A stretch of 64,000 nt of DNA from Miscanthus floridulus (GCF_019320115.1 NC_089587.1:104891158-104955157), one strand, 5' to 3'. Shown: positions 35,263 to 47,615, counted from the first letter of the stretch. Notes: a model not told the origin generated them from the letters alone. Numbers and translations are program-made.

Positions 35263-36700
35263 CTTAAGCCAGCCTTCAGTGCTGCGGGCGACGTGTGCTG
35301 CACAATGGCGGCGAGCGACAGAGGTGTGCCTGCACAGACATAAGAGCATTGCATAATCTAGTATAAAGGACTTTCCGCTTAACAAGATTCAGGCCAAATT
35401 TACTGAAAATCGACAAAGCAATAAAGATATGGCATATTTAAATGCAATCATTCGCCAGCATCCTCTAGGCTACTGTAAATGCATTCTATGCTCAAAATTG
35501 CATCTCGTATGTACAACATTAATGAACACTTATATTCGATCATAGCCTTTTAAGCTTAAATGTGTTCCAGTATTGCTCTATTACTATTTGCTACCTAGTT
35601 AGCATTGTCCAAAGCCAGCAGTGAATCATCTCACTGTAACCATTTGTGCAGTAGGAGTGAAATCTCAAAGCCTAAAATGTGAGAACTGATCCACGCAATG
35701 GAATGTATACTCTTATTAATTAGCACAGGGTGAGAAAGAACTTATTTTAATAATATCTGACTATTATTTTTTGCCAAATAAATCACTGAATAATCAGTAC
35801 TACTGTAAAGATGAGCAATTCCAGTCAATTCCCCCATGGATCTTTCGGGGGAAAAACAGAGGACTCGTAGTGCACTGGTCTAGCACAGATCAGCTAGTTT
35901 GGCTAGGCAAGATACTAGTCCTCCAACAGTTGTACTGAACTAAACCATTTAGAAAAACACAGCAGCATTTGAAAACTACAGCTTACCGGTGTGGGGAGAT
36001 CGACTGGTTGTCAAGTGACTACATTGAAAAGAATGGATCAGAAATCCAATGCCAAGCGACTTACCGGCATGGGGAGATCAACCGGTTGTCTGCCATTCTT
36101 GCAGGAGGTGGTGTGGACTGTGGACTTGGGCGTGGCACACCCGTCGATGAAGAGGAGCAGGCGGACGTTAGGGAGGAACCGGCTGCGGTGTCTCCCTCGG
36201 CCGCGTTTGAGCGCGTCGAAGATAGCGTCAGCTGCGGTTGTCACTGAGGTACGCGACCTCGGTGTGGCGGTGTCCGGTGAAGACGAGGCACGGAGATGTT
36301 CGAAGGTTGAAGGAGCGGGGCTGCTCGTGGTCGCAGATCTGCAACGGGTGCTCGGTGGGGTTGGAACAGGGTAGGGGCGGGGTGAGGTGCTGGTGCAGGC
36401 GCAGATGATGGTTGCGAGGCAGCGGCGACACCTCCACATCTCGCTGGCCCAGCGCCGGAAGTGGGCAGAAGGCACCGGCGTGGGTTGTCTTCTACAAAAA
36501 CCGGCGGTAGCGACACCTCCAAGTCTCGCTGGCCCGGCGTCGGAAGTGGGCAGAAGGCGGTGGCATGGGTTGTCTTCTAGAAAACCGGCGCGCCACCAGG
36601 TTCATGAGCCCTCAAAGCTTCCCAGTTCCGACGGGCTAAGGGAAACGCAGCACGGGCCTATGCTAATCCCATTAAGGGTGCGGAAAGATCAAAGCGAGCG
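35263..36700 (-). other. candidate minus-strand spliced locus
   Basis: A GC-rich frame open from about 36,475 down to 36,065 (ending NGRQPVDLPMP) stops at a strong donor CCG|GTAAGT. A 32-bp exon-like unit follows at 36,018-35,987 (acceptor AATGTAG, donor CCG|GTAAGC), and a 67-bp exon-like unit at 35,329-35,263 (acceptor TGTGCAG, donor TTAAG|GTAAGT). One frame of the last reads TPLSLAAIVQHTSPAALKAG without stops, but the phase-0 join gives a stop. I do not recognise the product. It could be a noncoding transcript or a captured gene fragment. Confidence 0.35.
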
Positions 36701-36947
36701 TAGGAAGGGCAGGCGCGGGTGATTTCCTTTTCCTCCGGGGGCTGCGATAATTGTGCGGTGATTGAACGATCCAATTTGCTGCTGACATTGGAGATTGAAT
36801 TGGTGATTGTTCACCGGGTCCATTGCACCAGCGGGCGAGCATAGGCGCGTCGGGCGAGCGAAGCCGCAAGTGGTTTTTCGCACGTCGGTGGCAAGCGAAG
36901 CTACGAGTGTTTTTTCGCACACCGGTGAATGATTCGTAATTTTTAGT

Positions 36948-36975
<28 letters not shown>
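36948..36975. repeat. AT microsatellite
   Basis: Uninterrupted TA dinucleotides. With the array at 41,558 it brackets a 4.6-kb segment. Confidence 0.95.
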
Positions 36976-36981
<6 letters not shown>

Positions 36982-37048
36982 CTTTACAATAGTACGTGAT
37001 GCTAATCACAAATAGTACCACCATTTGGTTCGTTATCATAGTTACAAA

Positions 37049-37117
37049 GATGATGCACAGACATCCATCTGTTTTTTAAGAACTGCAATGATGATGCACA
37101 GACATCCATGTGTTTCC
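37049..37117. repeat. short direct repeat
   Basis: Two copies of a GATGATGCACAGACATCCAT-type unit about 41 bp apart. 37,118-38,460 is otherwise A/T-rich with no gene visible. Confidence 0.6.
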
Positions 37118-38460
37118 TTCTGATGAACTGAAATCTGCATCATTGAGGGCTTTGGATGTCATTTGTAGTTTGCAGCAATGCAACACACCTTCATTTGCAT
37201 AGCACCCAGACCCGACTTATTAACACATCCATTAAGTACACACACAGGCATTATGACAGTTGCTTCTTAAAAAACCTGCAATATAAGATACATGTATAAA
37301 ATTCATTTAGTAATTGATTGCTTGACTCAGACAAAATCAATAGTAGTCAATAAAAGCTAAAAAACATTAGATTTTATTTCTTTAATTTTTTTCCCATTGC
37401 TAATTTGATCTGCTTGTGCTGAAAAACTAGGGAACCATAAAAACCTCAAATATTTGCGGCCAAACTAGCCTAGTCCCTCTGAATAAGTTCAGGGATTTCT
37501 CCTAAAACAAGATCATATCAATGTACATAGTTGACTATTAGTGTACAGATAAAAGATTGGCAGCTCCTTGTCATGCTAGGTGCTTCAGCAATTCCTCGTA
37601 AAACAAAATCAGTGCCCCATTCCAAACAAACTATAACAAATATTGAATTCAAAGCTAAAATTTAACTGCATCCGATGCTGACCAGCTACCAGTGCATACT
37701 CACCTTTACACACACACAGGTGCTGAGGCTGCTATCTCTGTCATGCCAGGGATATGTTGGGGGTGACTCTGTGGAGCAGCTGCACGAATAGGGGAGCCAC
37801 ATCAATACAGGGGAGGCATGAAGCTGTATACAGGTGGAACACTAATATAAATATATCGAACAATAGATAAATATCTAGAAGCCCCATTCGACAACAAGCA
37901 CAACAAAGCTTCGCTTGCATCTAAAATCCAATCCTAATAGGGAGCTTGTTAACTAGATAAAACTCTATCTCTATATATTATCATAAATTGTCTACTCAAG
38001 GGAAGGGAGAGCAAGAAATGAACACAACATAGACAATTGGACAAACAAAACCTAAAGTGAATCCCAAGGGGACATGTAAATCATATACAACTCAACCTAA
38101 CTGTTTTCAGAAAATGTCACCGCCTATGATGGTAATGGACCAACAGCATGAAGAATCAAAAGAGAGTGGAGAGAGAACCTTATGTGCTGGTGGAGCTCAG
38201 AGAAGACTAGTATGAAGAAATCTTCACAGACGCACATAATTTTTGTTTCAAAAAAATTCAGCTGCAGGTTAAGGATATTCTAAGACTAAAACTTCAATGG
38301 ATGCATTCTATATTTTCTGTAGAGATGCAAAATCAAGTGATTCCACTTCGACTATAAGGTGGCACAATGTCTAATCCAATGTTAATCACATTCATCCTAC
38401 TATTTCAATTGAACCACAAAAATCATCTCAGTTCAAAGCTTTTCTTCAAACAAATTGAGC

Positions 38461-38880
38461 AATTTTTTTTCTTGAACAACGCAAGAGAGCTGTGTGTCAT
38501 TTCATTAAGAAAAAGAACATAAAGGAGGGAAGGTTAAACCCTCCTAGTACATACAACCCCGACCAAAAAGAAAAGACTCAACTCATTAATGATCTACGAC
38601 GAGCGACCTAGTCAAAAGCCTATGCAACGCGGATGCCCCTGCCAAGCACCACAGGGCACCTTCATTGGCAACCCAATGAAGCAGCACCTCTATGTTAGGC
38701 CAATCACCATCAAACACAAAAGCATTTCGGTGCTTCAATATTTCCCAAGCCACTAGGATAATAAGGGTATTAAGGACTTCGCGCTCAACTCTGGGAATGC
38801 CCCGTATAGTACAACACCAGCAGCTGGAGAAATGACTGTGCAAAGAATTCACAATCTACAAGATAAGCCTGAAATTAGCC
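38461..38880 (-). mobile_element. 5'-truncated LINE (L1-like) 3' end
   Basis: Minus-strand frame 38,852-38,586 contains LIILVAWEILKHRNAFVF and VANEGALWCLAGA, the zinc-binding C-terminal region typical of plant LINE ORF2 proteins, which end just after it. A short 3' UTR leads to an A8 tail (T run at 38,463-38,470). Only the last about 400 bp inserted or survived. No clear target duplication was found; AAATTGAGC (left) and AAATTAGC (right) are only suggestive. Confidence 0.7.
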
Positions 38881-39267
38881 TAATCCAAATCCAAAGAAAG
38901 ATAAGAAGGATTGTGCGTGCCTCATCAGGATCTTGCTAGGTCAAGGCTGCTGGTGAGGGAAGCACCACGCAACAGCTTAGTGAGCAAAGAATTACTGAAC
39001 CTAATTTTTGGACTGGAATAATCAATTTGCTTAACTCAGAAATCCTATGAGCATACAGTTTGATTCGCGAGGTGAAGCAGTTAGTTAAGTTGAAATTGCC
39101 AACAATATCTTCAAAGTGAATATGAAAGGTAAATCCAATTTGGTCAAGAGCAGCCTCTGGGCCAGAATTGGAAGATGCGAATTAACTCGGATAGTTTTAG
39201 TCACACAAAATATCACTGATTGGTGGCTGCAATTTAGTGGAAGAAAACAGAGGCAGAAGAAAACTAC

Positions 39268-41330
39268 CTGCAGGGAAGAGCTGCATTCGGGTTCTTGCCA
39301 TGACTATCAGGCACGGCTAGCGTGGGCGGGTTGACGTGGAGCGGGCCAGCATAGCGCCCAAGTTTTGCCAACACCCAGCACGTGCTGCCACATACTGCGT
39401 CCGGCGACGACAAGGCAACGTGCCATCGTCATCTTCATTGAGGAGGATGCATAGCAGGGCGGAGCTCAACCAAAATTTAGCTGGGGCAGAACATGAACAC
39501 ATAACTAATATTATAAAAAAAATCACATACGCACGTCACATTCTCATTGATATCCCACACAAATGGATAATATATGACAAATTTAATCTCTTAAAGAATG
39601 AAGATGGTACCTACTATTAAAAAGCAATCGTCCATAGCAAGCTAGCAGCGCCTTCATATAATTCATTAATTCAACATACACCAATTGACTAAGATTCAAC
39701 TATCCAAGAGCTAATAAACCTGTAAATTTAAACAACAAATCAATTACTGTATGATATTATGTGAAAATACATTTACACAGCTTTGAAAAGACATAGCACG
39801 ACATAGCACTAGCGCATTTTGATAAAGAACTGTAACAATCAACTGGTAAATCATAAAATCAACTGCCACTAGCTATTCTAAACCAATGGGGGGATTTTTT
39901 TTATTTTGAACATTTTCCCCTACGCAGAGGAAGACATTCTCTGATAAATCCAATCTAGTCGCAATGTTGCCTATGCAAACCCTAGTTTCGACACGCTGGG
40001 TCATCCCAAACCAGAGGTTTCCCATCCCAACAGATTCGGGGCAAAAAGAGAGAGCAGCAAGGTGGGAGGGGGAGATCGAGCTAGCGGACCTGGTAGGAAA
40101 GCCAAAAAAATCGTGGATGGTGTAGTCGCAACTTAAATTATACTGATTATGTGGTCAACTGAAAAAAAACTCTATTATATGCTACCAATGTAGCCTGACC
40201 ACTAATACTGTCATGTGTGACCACAAAAACTTAAATGCTATGTACTCTAGCATCACGTGTTGATTTCCCAACCATAAATAATTTGTATCAACGGTGATCA
40301 TCTCTGAATAATAATATTTTGCATATCTGAACAGGTACTCATCTTCACAAATAAAAGTAATCAATTCCTTAAAAAATAGTACATAAATATCTAGTTACTG
40401 GAACTGGTCTCCCTCAGCTAACAAAACAGTGGTAAGATACCACCAGCTCTCTCTGAATGGATTAGAATTGACAAGCTTCCTCGCTCAGTCAGCAAATCGA
40501 TGCACAATTACAATAACAAGGACTGAAGGCTGGCCTTACCTCACGTGTAGGAGGCCGGGTTGCAGGCCAGGGCTGCGCAGCGACATCCCTCGAGAGGCGT
40601 CTCCAAATGAATACACTGTTACACAACACAATTGGTATTGGTAACAGTTACACAACCAGCATTGGCCGCTGAGACAAACTCACCTTGCTGCAATTGAAGA
40701 GGAGCTCCTGGCCGCGACCTGGGCCGAGACAATCGAACACTCGCAGGCAACGCATCCTGCACTCGAATCATCAAATCGAATCAAGAAGGGGAACGGGAAG
40801 GAGATGGTGCAAACGAGGAGCTAGAGAAGGGGATCTGGAGGAGGGGCACCTGGATCTGCCAGCAGTGTTGGAGGAGCACACGCAGGAGCGGCGGTGGCGA
40901 TGGGCTGACGGCGGCGACAGCATCGCCAGGCGAGTTGCCACTCCTTTCTCCGGGAGTTCGCGGCGGGAGCTGATGATGAGTCACGGGCAAGCACGGAAGG
41001 CTGCTGATGATGGCAAGATGCGAGTAGGACGGCCGCCACAGGTGCGGCGAGCTCGCCGGTGCCGAACCCGGCAGCAACCGTCGGTGTCGACCCTCAACTG
41101 GGGCCTTCAAGACCACGGCCACGCCCAGTAGCGACGGCGAGCTGAGATAGTGAGGGGATGGGGGAGGGAGACGGCGCCAGGAGGGCCCTTGGCGGCGGCG
41201 AAGCAACAAAGCAGGAGGACGGCAACAGCGGCAGCGGCGGCGGCGGCAACCAGAGCTCGGGCGTCAGGGCAGAAGTAACCGTGCACCCACGAGCCACGAG
41301 GACACGACCGACACAGGGAGATCTGAAACA
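39268..41330 (-). other. candidate minus-strand spliced locus with GC-rich first exon
   Basis: A GC-rich, Ala/Pro/Ser-coding first exon about 41,330-40,684 ends at donor GCAAG|GTGAGT. A 76-bp exon lies at 40,615-40,540 (acceptor GTAACAG, donor GTGAG|GTAAGG). A third exon ends at 39,268 (CTGCAG|GTAGTT). Composition is typical of a grass 5' exon, but no domain is recognised and the frame across exons was not established. 39,600-40,500 is A/T-rich without a gene. Could be a noncoding RNA gene or a gene fragment. Confidence 0.3.
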
Positions 41331-41554
41331 AAAAAAAGGGAAATATTTTTTTATTTGAAAAAAGGAATGGATGAGGAGTGGTGAATGGATCGGTGGGTAC
41401 GCGAGAAAAAAGAAAACCGGCGCTGGGGGGCTTGTCGGGTCGGGACTTGGGAGTCGGGACGGGCGTGGACCGTGGAGGGATGGGCGCGCCGCGCGCTGCC
41501 GCTGGATGGGCTCGGGTCCTGAATATTATTCTGTACCCAGGTACAATATAGAAA

Positions 41555-41557
<3 letters not shown>

Positions 41558-41611
<54 letters not shown>
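41558..41611. repeat. long AT microsatellite
   Basis: About 27 TA units, flanked on the left by CAATATAGAAATAC and followed by TGTATAGA. Confidence 0.95.
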
Positions 41612-41613
<2 letters not shown>

Positions 41614-41657
41614 ATAGAAGACACAGATAGATAGAGAAAAGATAGAGATTAGGTATA

Positions 41658-41840
41658 AATTAGGTAGCATGTTCGTGTGTTGCTACGGGATAGTAAAACG
41701 TTTGTACTAAAAATACAAGGATCGCACGAAAAAATAACAATACTGCGACAACATTAAAGTGACATTTAATCCAAAAAACAAATTTCGTGAAATTAACATC
41801 GTCATGGAGAGTGCGGCGTTGTAGGCTCACCGACTCGGTA
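41658..41840 (+). repeat. dispersed repeat, copy 2
   Basis: Counterpart of 22,484-22,665, lying just after an AT microsatellite and just before copia element B. Both copies have a GTGTGTTGCTACGGG-like start, a motif shared by many grass repeats. Confidence 0.65.
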
Positions 41841-41865
41841 AGGGCCGAGTGACAACCTTGCCCAT

Positions 41866-43287
41866 TGAAAGTGCAATCAAGCCCTAATTATGGGTTTTGG
41901 TGATAATGACCACGTAATTAGAGAACTAATGAGATTTATCGAGATGATAAGCAGCGAATTTATATTCAAGGATGCTACACGAAATGGAGGAACCCCCAAT
42001 TGCAAATGTTGATAGACTCAAACTCAAAGAAAGTTTAAAATCTTTTATATTTTGAATTTGAGTATAGGAAAAGTCGTACTATAAATGGGGACACAATGTT
42101 TAAGCTAATATGTGCTACCAAGTGCTCAAACATACACATGCATCCTCAGATTCACAACCAAGACAGTCTACACTTCACACTTACCCTTGCTGTCTTGCGT
42201 GGTGCGGCACTACCGTGACTTAAGTGACCGTTAGGAGCTGGGGGTATTTATACTCTTCTCCTTCCTCCCCAACGACTCTCTACCACTTCTTCCTCACTCT
42301 AGCTCATCCAAAATAGAAAGGAGCCTCTCTCTCTCCCTCTATTGTTGACATTGAGCCCTCAAGCAAATCAATTGATTTTTCCATCAATCCTTGAGAGAAA
42401 AGGGTCCAAAACTCGATTAGAGAGCAGCTCCATTGATTCCCCAACTCAAAAGAGCACTTGGTTCACGTTTTGGTCGATGATTGTGTTTGTTACTCTTGGA
42501 GCTTGGCTCCTAGCCGGCTAGAGCGTCACCCGTGGAGCTTGCTAACTTGTATGGTAGCCCGGAGAGGTTTGTAATCATCTCTTGAAGCTAGTAAACTCAC
42601 CCCTCATCCCAAGAGTTAGGTCTCTTGACTTGAGAACGAGGAAGGGTTGGAAAGTCCTAAGTCTTAGTGGCTAACCTCAACAACGTGGAGGTAGGCAAGC
42701 CTTGGTGGCGAGACAAACCACGGGATAAATCATTGTGTCACTTGTGCTTGATTTACATTACTTGTATTTTATATTATTGGTTGAGGCGATTTCTAGGGTT
42801 TCTAGTCGATCTACTTGTGTGGGGTGTTCCTACAACTTCTAGCTCTTGATCTGTGACTATCATACTTGTAGTAGGCTAAGAAATTTCTTCGATCTAAGTT
42901 TCCTTTCACTAATTTTGAACTATGACTTGAAGGTGTCTGAAGGTGCGGCAGTGCCGCTGTTCTAGTCCGACAGTGCCACAGGGTGAATTTGATAAAAGTT
43001 TAAATGTTTATTTTTGACAGGCCTATTCACAACCCTAGGCCAACCAGAGATCCTACACCCATACCTACAATAATCCAAAACTTAATGTATTTCTTCCATC
43101 TAAGTTTCCTTTCACTGATTTTGAACTATGACTTGAAGTTGTCTACAGGTGCGGTAGTGCCGCTGTTCTAGTCCGGCAGTGCCGCTCTCCAGAGCGGTAG
43201 TGCTGCAGGGTGAATTTGATAAAAGTTTGAGTGTTTATTTTTTTACTAGCTTATTCACCCCCCTATAGGCTAACCAGATATCCTACA
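41866..43287 (+). repeat. 5' LTR of copia B, composite
   Basis: Three parts. 41,866-43,057 is a complete LTR ending CCTACA. 43,058-43,087 is 30 bp otherwise found only downstream of the element (57,300-57,329 and 58,279-58,308), CCCAT included. 43,088-43,287 is a second LTR tail, also ending CCTACA, that abuts the primer site. TATTTATA at 42,245-42,252 is the likely TATA box. Confidence 0.8.
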
Positions 43288-43289
43288 AG

Positions 43290-43302
43290 TGGTATCGGAG
43301 CA
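43290..43302 (+). other. primer binding site of copia B
   Basis: TGGTATCGGAGCA, two bases after the LTR edge; it matches the initiator-tRNA complement with one substitution. Confidence 0.85.
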
Positions 43303-43334
43303 GGTTACCTCATATACGCTTCACCACGTGAGGT

Positions 43335-45172
43335 ATGAAGCCCGGAGGAGAAACTAGTGGCATGAAGCAGGTAGATGTCGACACTGACAACAGCGAGTTG
43401 AGCGCATCAACAACAAGCAACACCACACTACCACATCTTGAGGCTACCAATGCCAAAAGAGCTCTCAATGATAATGAGAGAAGAAGAAGAAAGGAGGCAA
43501 GAAAGCTAAAAGGAGAAGCAAGAAGAAAAAGAAGAGAAGCTAGGAAGAAGAAGGAAGAAGAAGAGAAGGCAACAAGTGCATCATCAAGCATATCAAGTAG
43601 TTTCAAAGATGGAGATGATGACGAGTCATACCAAGTGTCGGAGGGGAACAAGAAGGAGAAGAAAGGAAAGGCCAAGGCCAACAACAACAAATATGCCACC
43701 GTATCCTTTAACTACTCTTCTATTCCTATGACTAACCATGATCGGAGGTCTTTCATCAATGTGCCGGCGGGCAAGTTACCTCATTTAAATGGGACTAACT
43801 TTGCCAAGTGGAAGCACTTGATGAGAGCCTATCTTATAGATCTTCACCCTGGTATTTGGGAGATTGTTTGCAATGGATTTAAGCCACCGGTTGATCCCAA
43901 GAACCCAACACTAGAAGATATGAGAATCCGTCACCTCAATGGTCAAGCCACAAGTGTGTTGCTTAGTTCCTTGGATGGTGATGAGTACAATAGAGTCATT
44001 GGAGTTGATGTTGCTAAGCAAATATAGGACACTTTGCACCTAGCACATGAAGGGGTTGACAAAGTGAGAAAGTCAAGAATTGACTTGTTGATGTCAAAGC
44101 TCAACCAGTTTGTAATCTTGGATGGAGAGGGACCACAAGAGATGTTTGATAGGTTGATGACAATGGTGGGTAAGATTAGAGACTATGGTTGTGATGAGCT
44201 AGATGATCACAAAGTTGTCAAGATTATGTTGGAAGCTTATTCACCTAGAAATGAGACCATAGTCACTCTAATTAGAGACAAGAAGAAGTTTGAGTACTTC
44301 ATACCAAATGATGTACTTGGGAGGATCTTGACCTTTGACATGCAAAGAGAAGAAGCAAATGAGAGGAAGAAACTTAGAGAATTGCAAGCAAAGTTAGAGG
44401 GCATCAAGATCAAAGATGTAGCTCTCAAGGCCAACAAATCAAGCAAGCAAGGCTCTACAAGCAAGTCCAAGATCAACCAACAAGCTTCAACTAGCAAGAC
44501 CAAAGCAAGCAAACAAGTTCAAGAAAGAGTAGAGACCACATCATCTTCAAGTGAAAGTGAAAATGATGATGATCAATATGAGAAGATTGATGATGTTGCT
44601 CTCTTTATGAGGAGGTTTCACAAGGGGCTAAAGAAGCAAGGCTACAAGGTAGTGAAGAGAAGCTTCCCAAACAAGAAAAAGAGAACATGCTACAATTGTG
44701 AAAGCATCGATCACTTCATTGCCAAGTGTCCATATGAGATCAAGGACAACAAATACAAGAAGGACAAGAAAGAGGATAAGACCGAACGTAGGAAGAGCAA
44801 GAAAAACATGGGAGAGGCTCACATTAGGCATGAATGGGACTCAACTAAAGAGAGCACAAGTGAAGAGGATGAGAAGGTTGCAACCATTGCTATTCACAAG
44901 TCATCCCCTACACCAAGGCTCTTCAACAACATGTCCGATGATGACTACTACTCCCCCCACACTTGTCTCATGGCAAAGCGTGAGAAGGTAAAATCCAAAT
45001 CAAATGCCAAATGTCCTCCACCTCCTAGTGATATCTCTAGTAGTGACATTAGTGATAGCTCTAGTGATGATGAGTCTTGTGATGAAGAAATAAACATGAT
45101 AACTAAAATTTTGGATGGAAAGATCAAATTATTCATCACTAAGCTAATGGAGGATTTAGAGTGTCCAAGCTG
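43335..45172 (+). pseudogene. gag of copia B
   Basis: About 610 codons interrupted by one TAG (44,025-44,027). The N-terminus is very basic and helical (NERRRRKEARKLKGEARRKR). The capsid-like domain has LPHLNGTNFAKWKHLMRAYL and MFDRLMTMVGKIRDYG. A CCHC knuckle CYNCESIDHFIAKCPY follows at about 44,690-44,740, then a Lys-rich and a Ser/Asp-rich tail ending at 45,172. Homologous in layout to the gag of copia A but clearly diverged. Decay is light. The next 900 bp (45,173-46,140) read as a degraded coiled-coil and linker region in changing frames, with one palindrome cluster. Confidence 0.85.
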
Positions 45173-46139
45173 AGCTAAAATCTAGAGAAGAGACTCTTAT
45201 TCAACAAGAGGATCTCTACATTGCTAGCAAAGAAGCTCTTGCATTAGAGAGAAGTGAGGTGGAATCCTTGCATAAGGCCTTGGCCAAAGAGCAAGAAGAC
45301 CATGCTATCACAAAGAAAGCTAATAAAGCTCTCAAGAAAAAATATTGTGACTTAGATAAAAAAGCATAAAGAACTTGAGATGCAATATAGCATTCTTTGG
45401 GATAGAAACTCACATCTCACTAAGACAAAGGAAACCTCTACTCCCTCTACTAATCAAGGTTGTAAAAAATGTTTTAATCTTGACTTGAATGCTTATTCTA
45501 CTAACCTTGCAAACATGAAAGCTATGAGAAAGGAGATTGCTAGGCTCAATGAAGTCATTGGAAAAGTGTAGATAAGTGTGACCCAATCCAATGACAAGGA
45601 GGTTGATGAATCAAAAGGGCCACAATTCAAGCAAAGAAGGCATCCCTCAATCAAGCATGGGCTCGGTCACACAAAAGGAGCCAAGACAAATGGAAGAAGG
45701 ATAGTGAATGGCTATGAGTGTGTGCAGTTTGAGAGAAAGGGCAAAATTGGTACAGATCAGCCAGCACAGACCGTGACAGTGCAGCGTCCTAGAGTGGCAG
45801 TGTCGTGCCCCACAAAAATGGGAAGGCTACCAATTCTGTTCCTAATAAAACTAAGCCCAAGAAGAAGGTGTATCAGGAGAAATAGGATTTCTAGAAGCTT
45901 AAGAAATCAGTGTGGGCCACCAAGAATAAGTATGCCTACCACCCGAAGATTTATGCACCTCGACAAAGCTTGACATCATGCTTTGTTTTGAGGAACAATA
46001 GCAGTGGAAAAGTGGTGGCAAAATATGTTGGAAAGGAAAGCAACATATATAGGAATATTTCTATTTTGGTTCCTAAGATTCTTGTGACTAACATACAAGG
46101 CCCCAAGTTAAATTTGGGGACCGAAATCTAGCAACTAAA

Positions 46140-47615
46140 CTTATTTTGTAGGCATACTCCTCCGGTGGATCAAATTAGGTGCTTGATAGTGGATGTATAA
46201 ATCATATGACCGAAGAAAGGAGTATGTTCTCATCATATTCCCCAATGACGCACTCAAATAAAAATATTGTCTTTGGAAACAATTTAAAGGGGGATGTGAT
46301 TGGTCTCGGTAAAGTTGCTATAACCCTTGAGCATTCAATTACAAATGTATTACATGTTGATTCATTGAGTTACAATTTGTTGTCCGTTTCTCAAATGTGT
46401 GAGATGGGCTACAATTGTCTCTTTTGGATAAGGGTGTGGAAGTCTTTAGAAGAGAGGATTCCTCTATTGTCTTTACAGGTCAATTAAAGAACAAGCTTTA
46501 CTTAGTTGATTTCAACAAAAGTAAAGCTAAGCTTGAGACTTGTTTAGTGGCAAAATCTAGCATGGGTTGGCTTTGGCATTGCTGACTAGCCCATGTTGGG
46601 ATGAGGAACTTGGACAAACTTCTAAAAGATGAACACATCCTTGGACTAACAAATGTTTCACTTTGAGAAAGATAGGATTTGTAGCGCTTGTCAAGCCAGA
46701 AAGCAAGTTAGAGCACCTCACCCACCAAAGAGCATCATGACCACCAAGCAACCATTGGAGCTAATACATATGAATCTCTTTGGACCGGTCGCCTACCTAA
46801 GTATCAGGGGTAACAAATATGGTCTTGTTATTGTTGATGACTATTCCCATTTCACTTGGGTATTTTTCTTGCATGACAAGTGCCAAGTTCAAGAGAAGGT
46901 GAAGATATTTGTTAGAAGAGCTCAAAAGGAGTTCGATTTTCCCATCAAAAAAGTGAGAAGCGATAATGGGACTAAATTCAAGAATACTTTAGTTGAGGAG
47001 TTTCTTGATGAAGAGGGCATCAAGCATGAGTTTTCAACTCCATACACCCCTCAACAAAATGGTGTAGTAGAGAGGAAGAACCGTACACTCATTGACATGG
47101 CAAGAACAATGCTAGATGGGTACAAGATGCCAGACATCTTTTGGTGTGACACCATCAACACTGCTTGCCATGCCATCAACCGCCTCTACCTACACAAGAA
47201 GTTGAAGAAAACTTCATACGAGCTTCTAACCGGTAATAGGCCTAAAGTGTCTTACTTTAGAGTGTTTGGGTGCAAGTGTTTCATACTTAACAAGAAACCC
47301 AAAATCTCTAAGTTTGCACCTAAAGTTGATGAAGGTTTTCTTCTTTGTTATGGATCAAATGAGCATGCCTACCATGTCTTCAACAAAACCTTCGAGAGAG
47401 TTGAGATTGTGGTAGATGTGACATTTGATGAATCTAATGGCTCTCGAGTGGAGCAAGTTGATTCAAGTGTTGTAGAAAAGGAGGATCCACCATGTGAAGC
47501 AATCAAGCAATTGGCTATTGGTGATATTAGACCACAAGAAGAAGTCACTAAAGTGGAGGTTCCTCAAGTTGTTGCTGCAACTATTTTCGCTGACGTACCT
47601 GATGCTACACTGTAG
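46140..47615 (+). pseudogene. pol of copia B, protease and integrase part
   Basis: Protease active site LDSGCINHMT at about 46,180, then the family segment YNLLSVSQMCEMGY. A frameshift near 46,430 and a stop-containing stretch lead to the integrase frame open from 46,653. Its zinc finger has CSACQARKQ. The catalytic core lacks its first Asp: the motif reads HMNLFGP (AAT at 46,773-46,775). The second Asp (RSDNGTKF) and the Glu (GVVERKNRT) are present. The frame ends at 47,615 in the variable linker, where a palindrome cluster lies (47,641-47,680). Confidence 0.85.

Noticed and set aside
38461..38885. Target duplication for the LINE tail (AAATTGAGC / AAATTAGC)
   Set aside because: One is a base shorter and the 5' edge of the LINE is not defined, so it may be coincidence.
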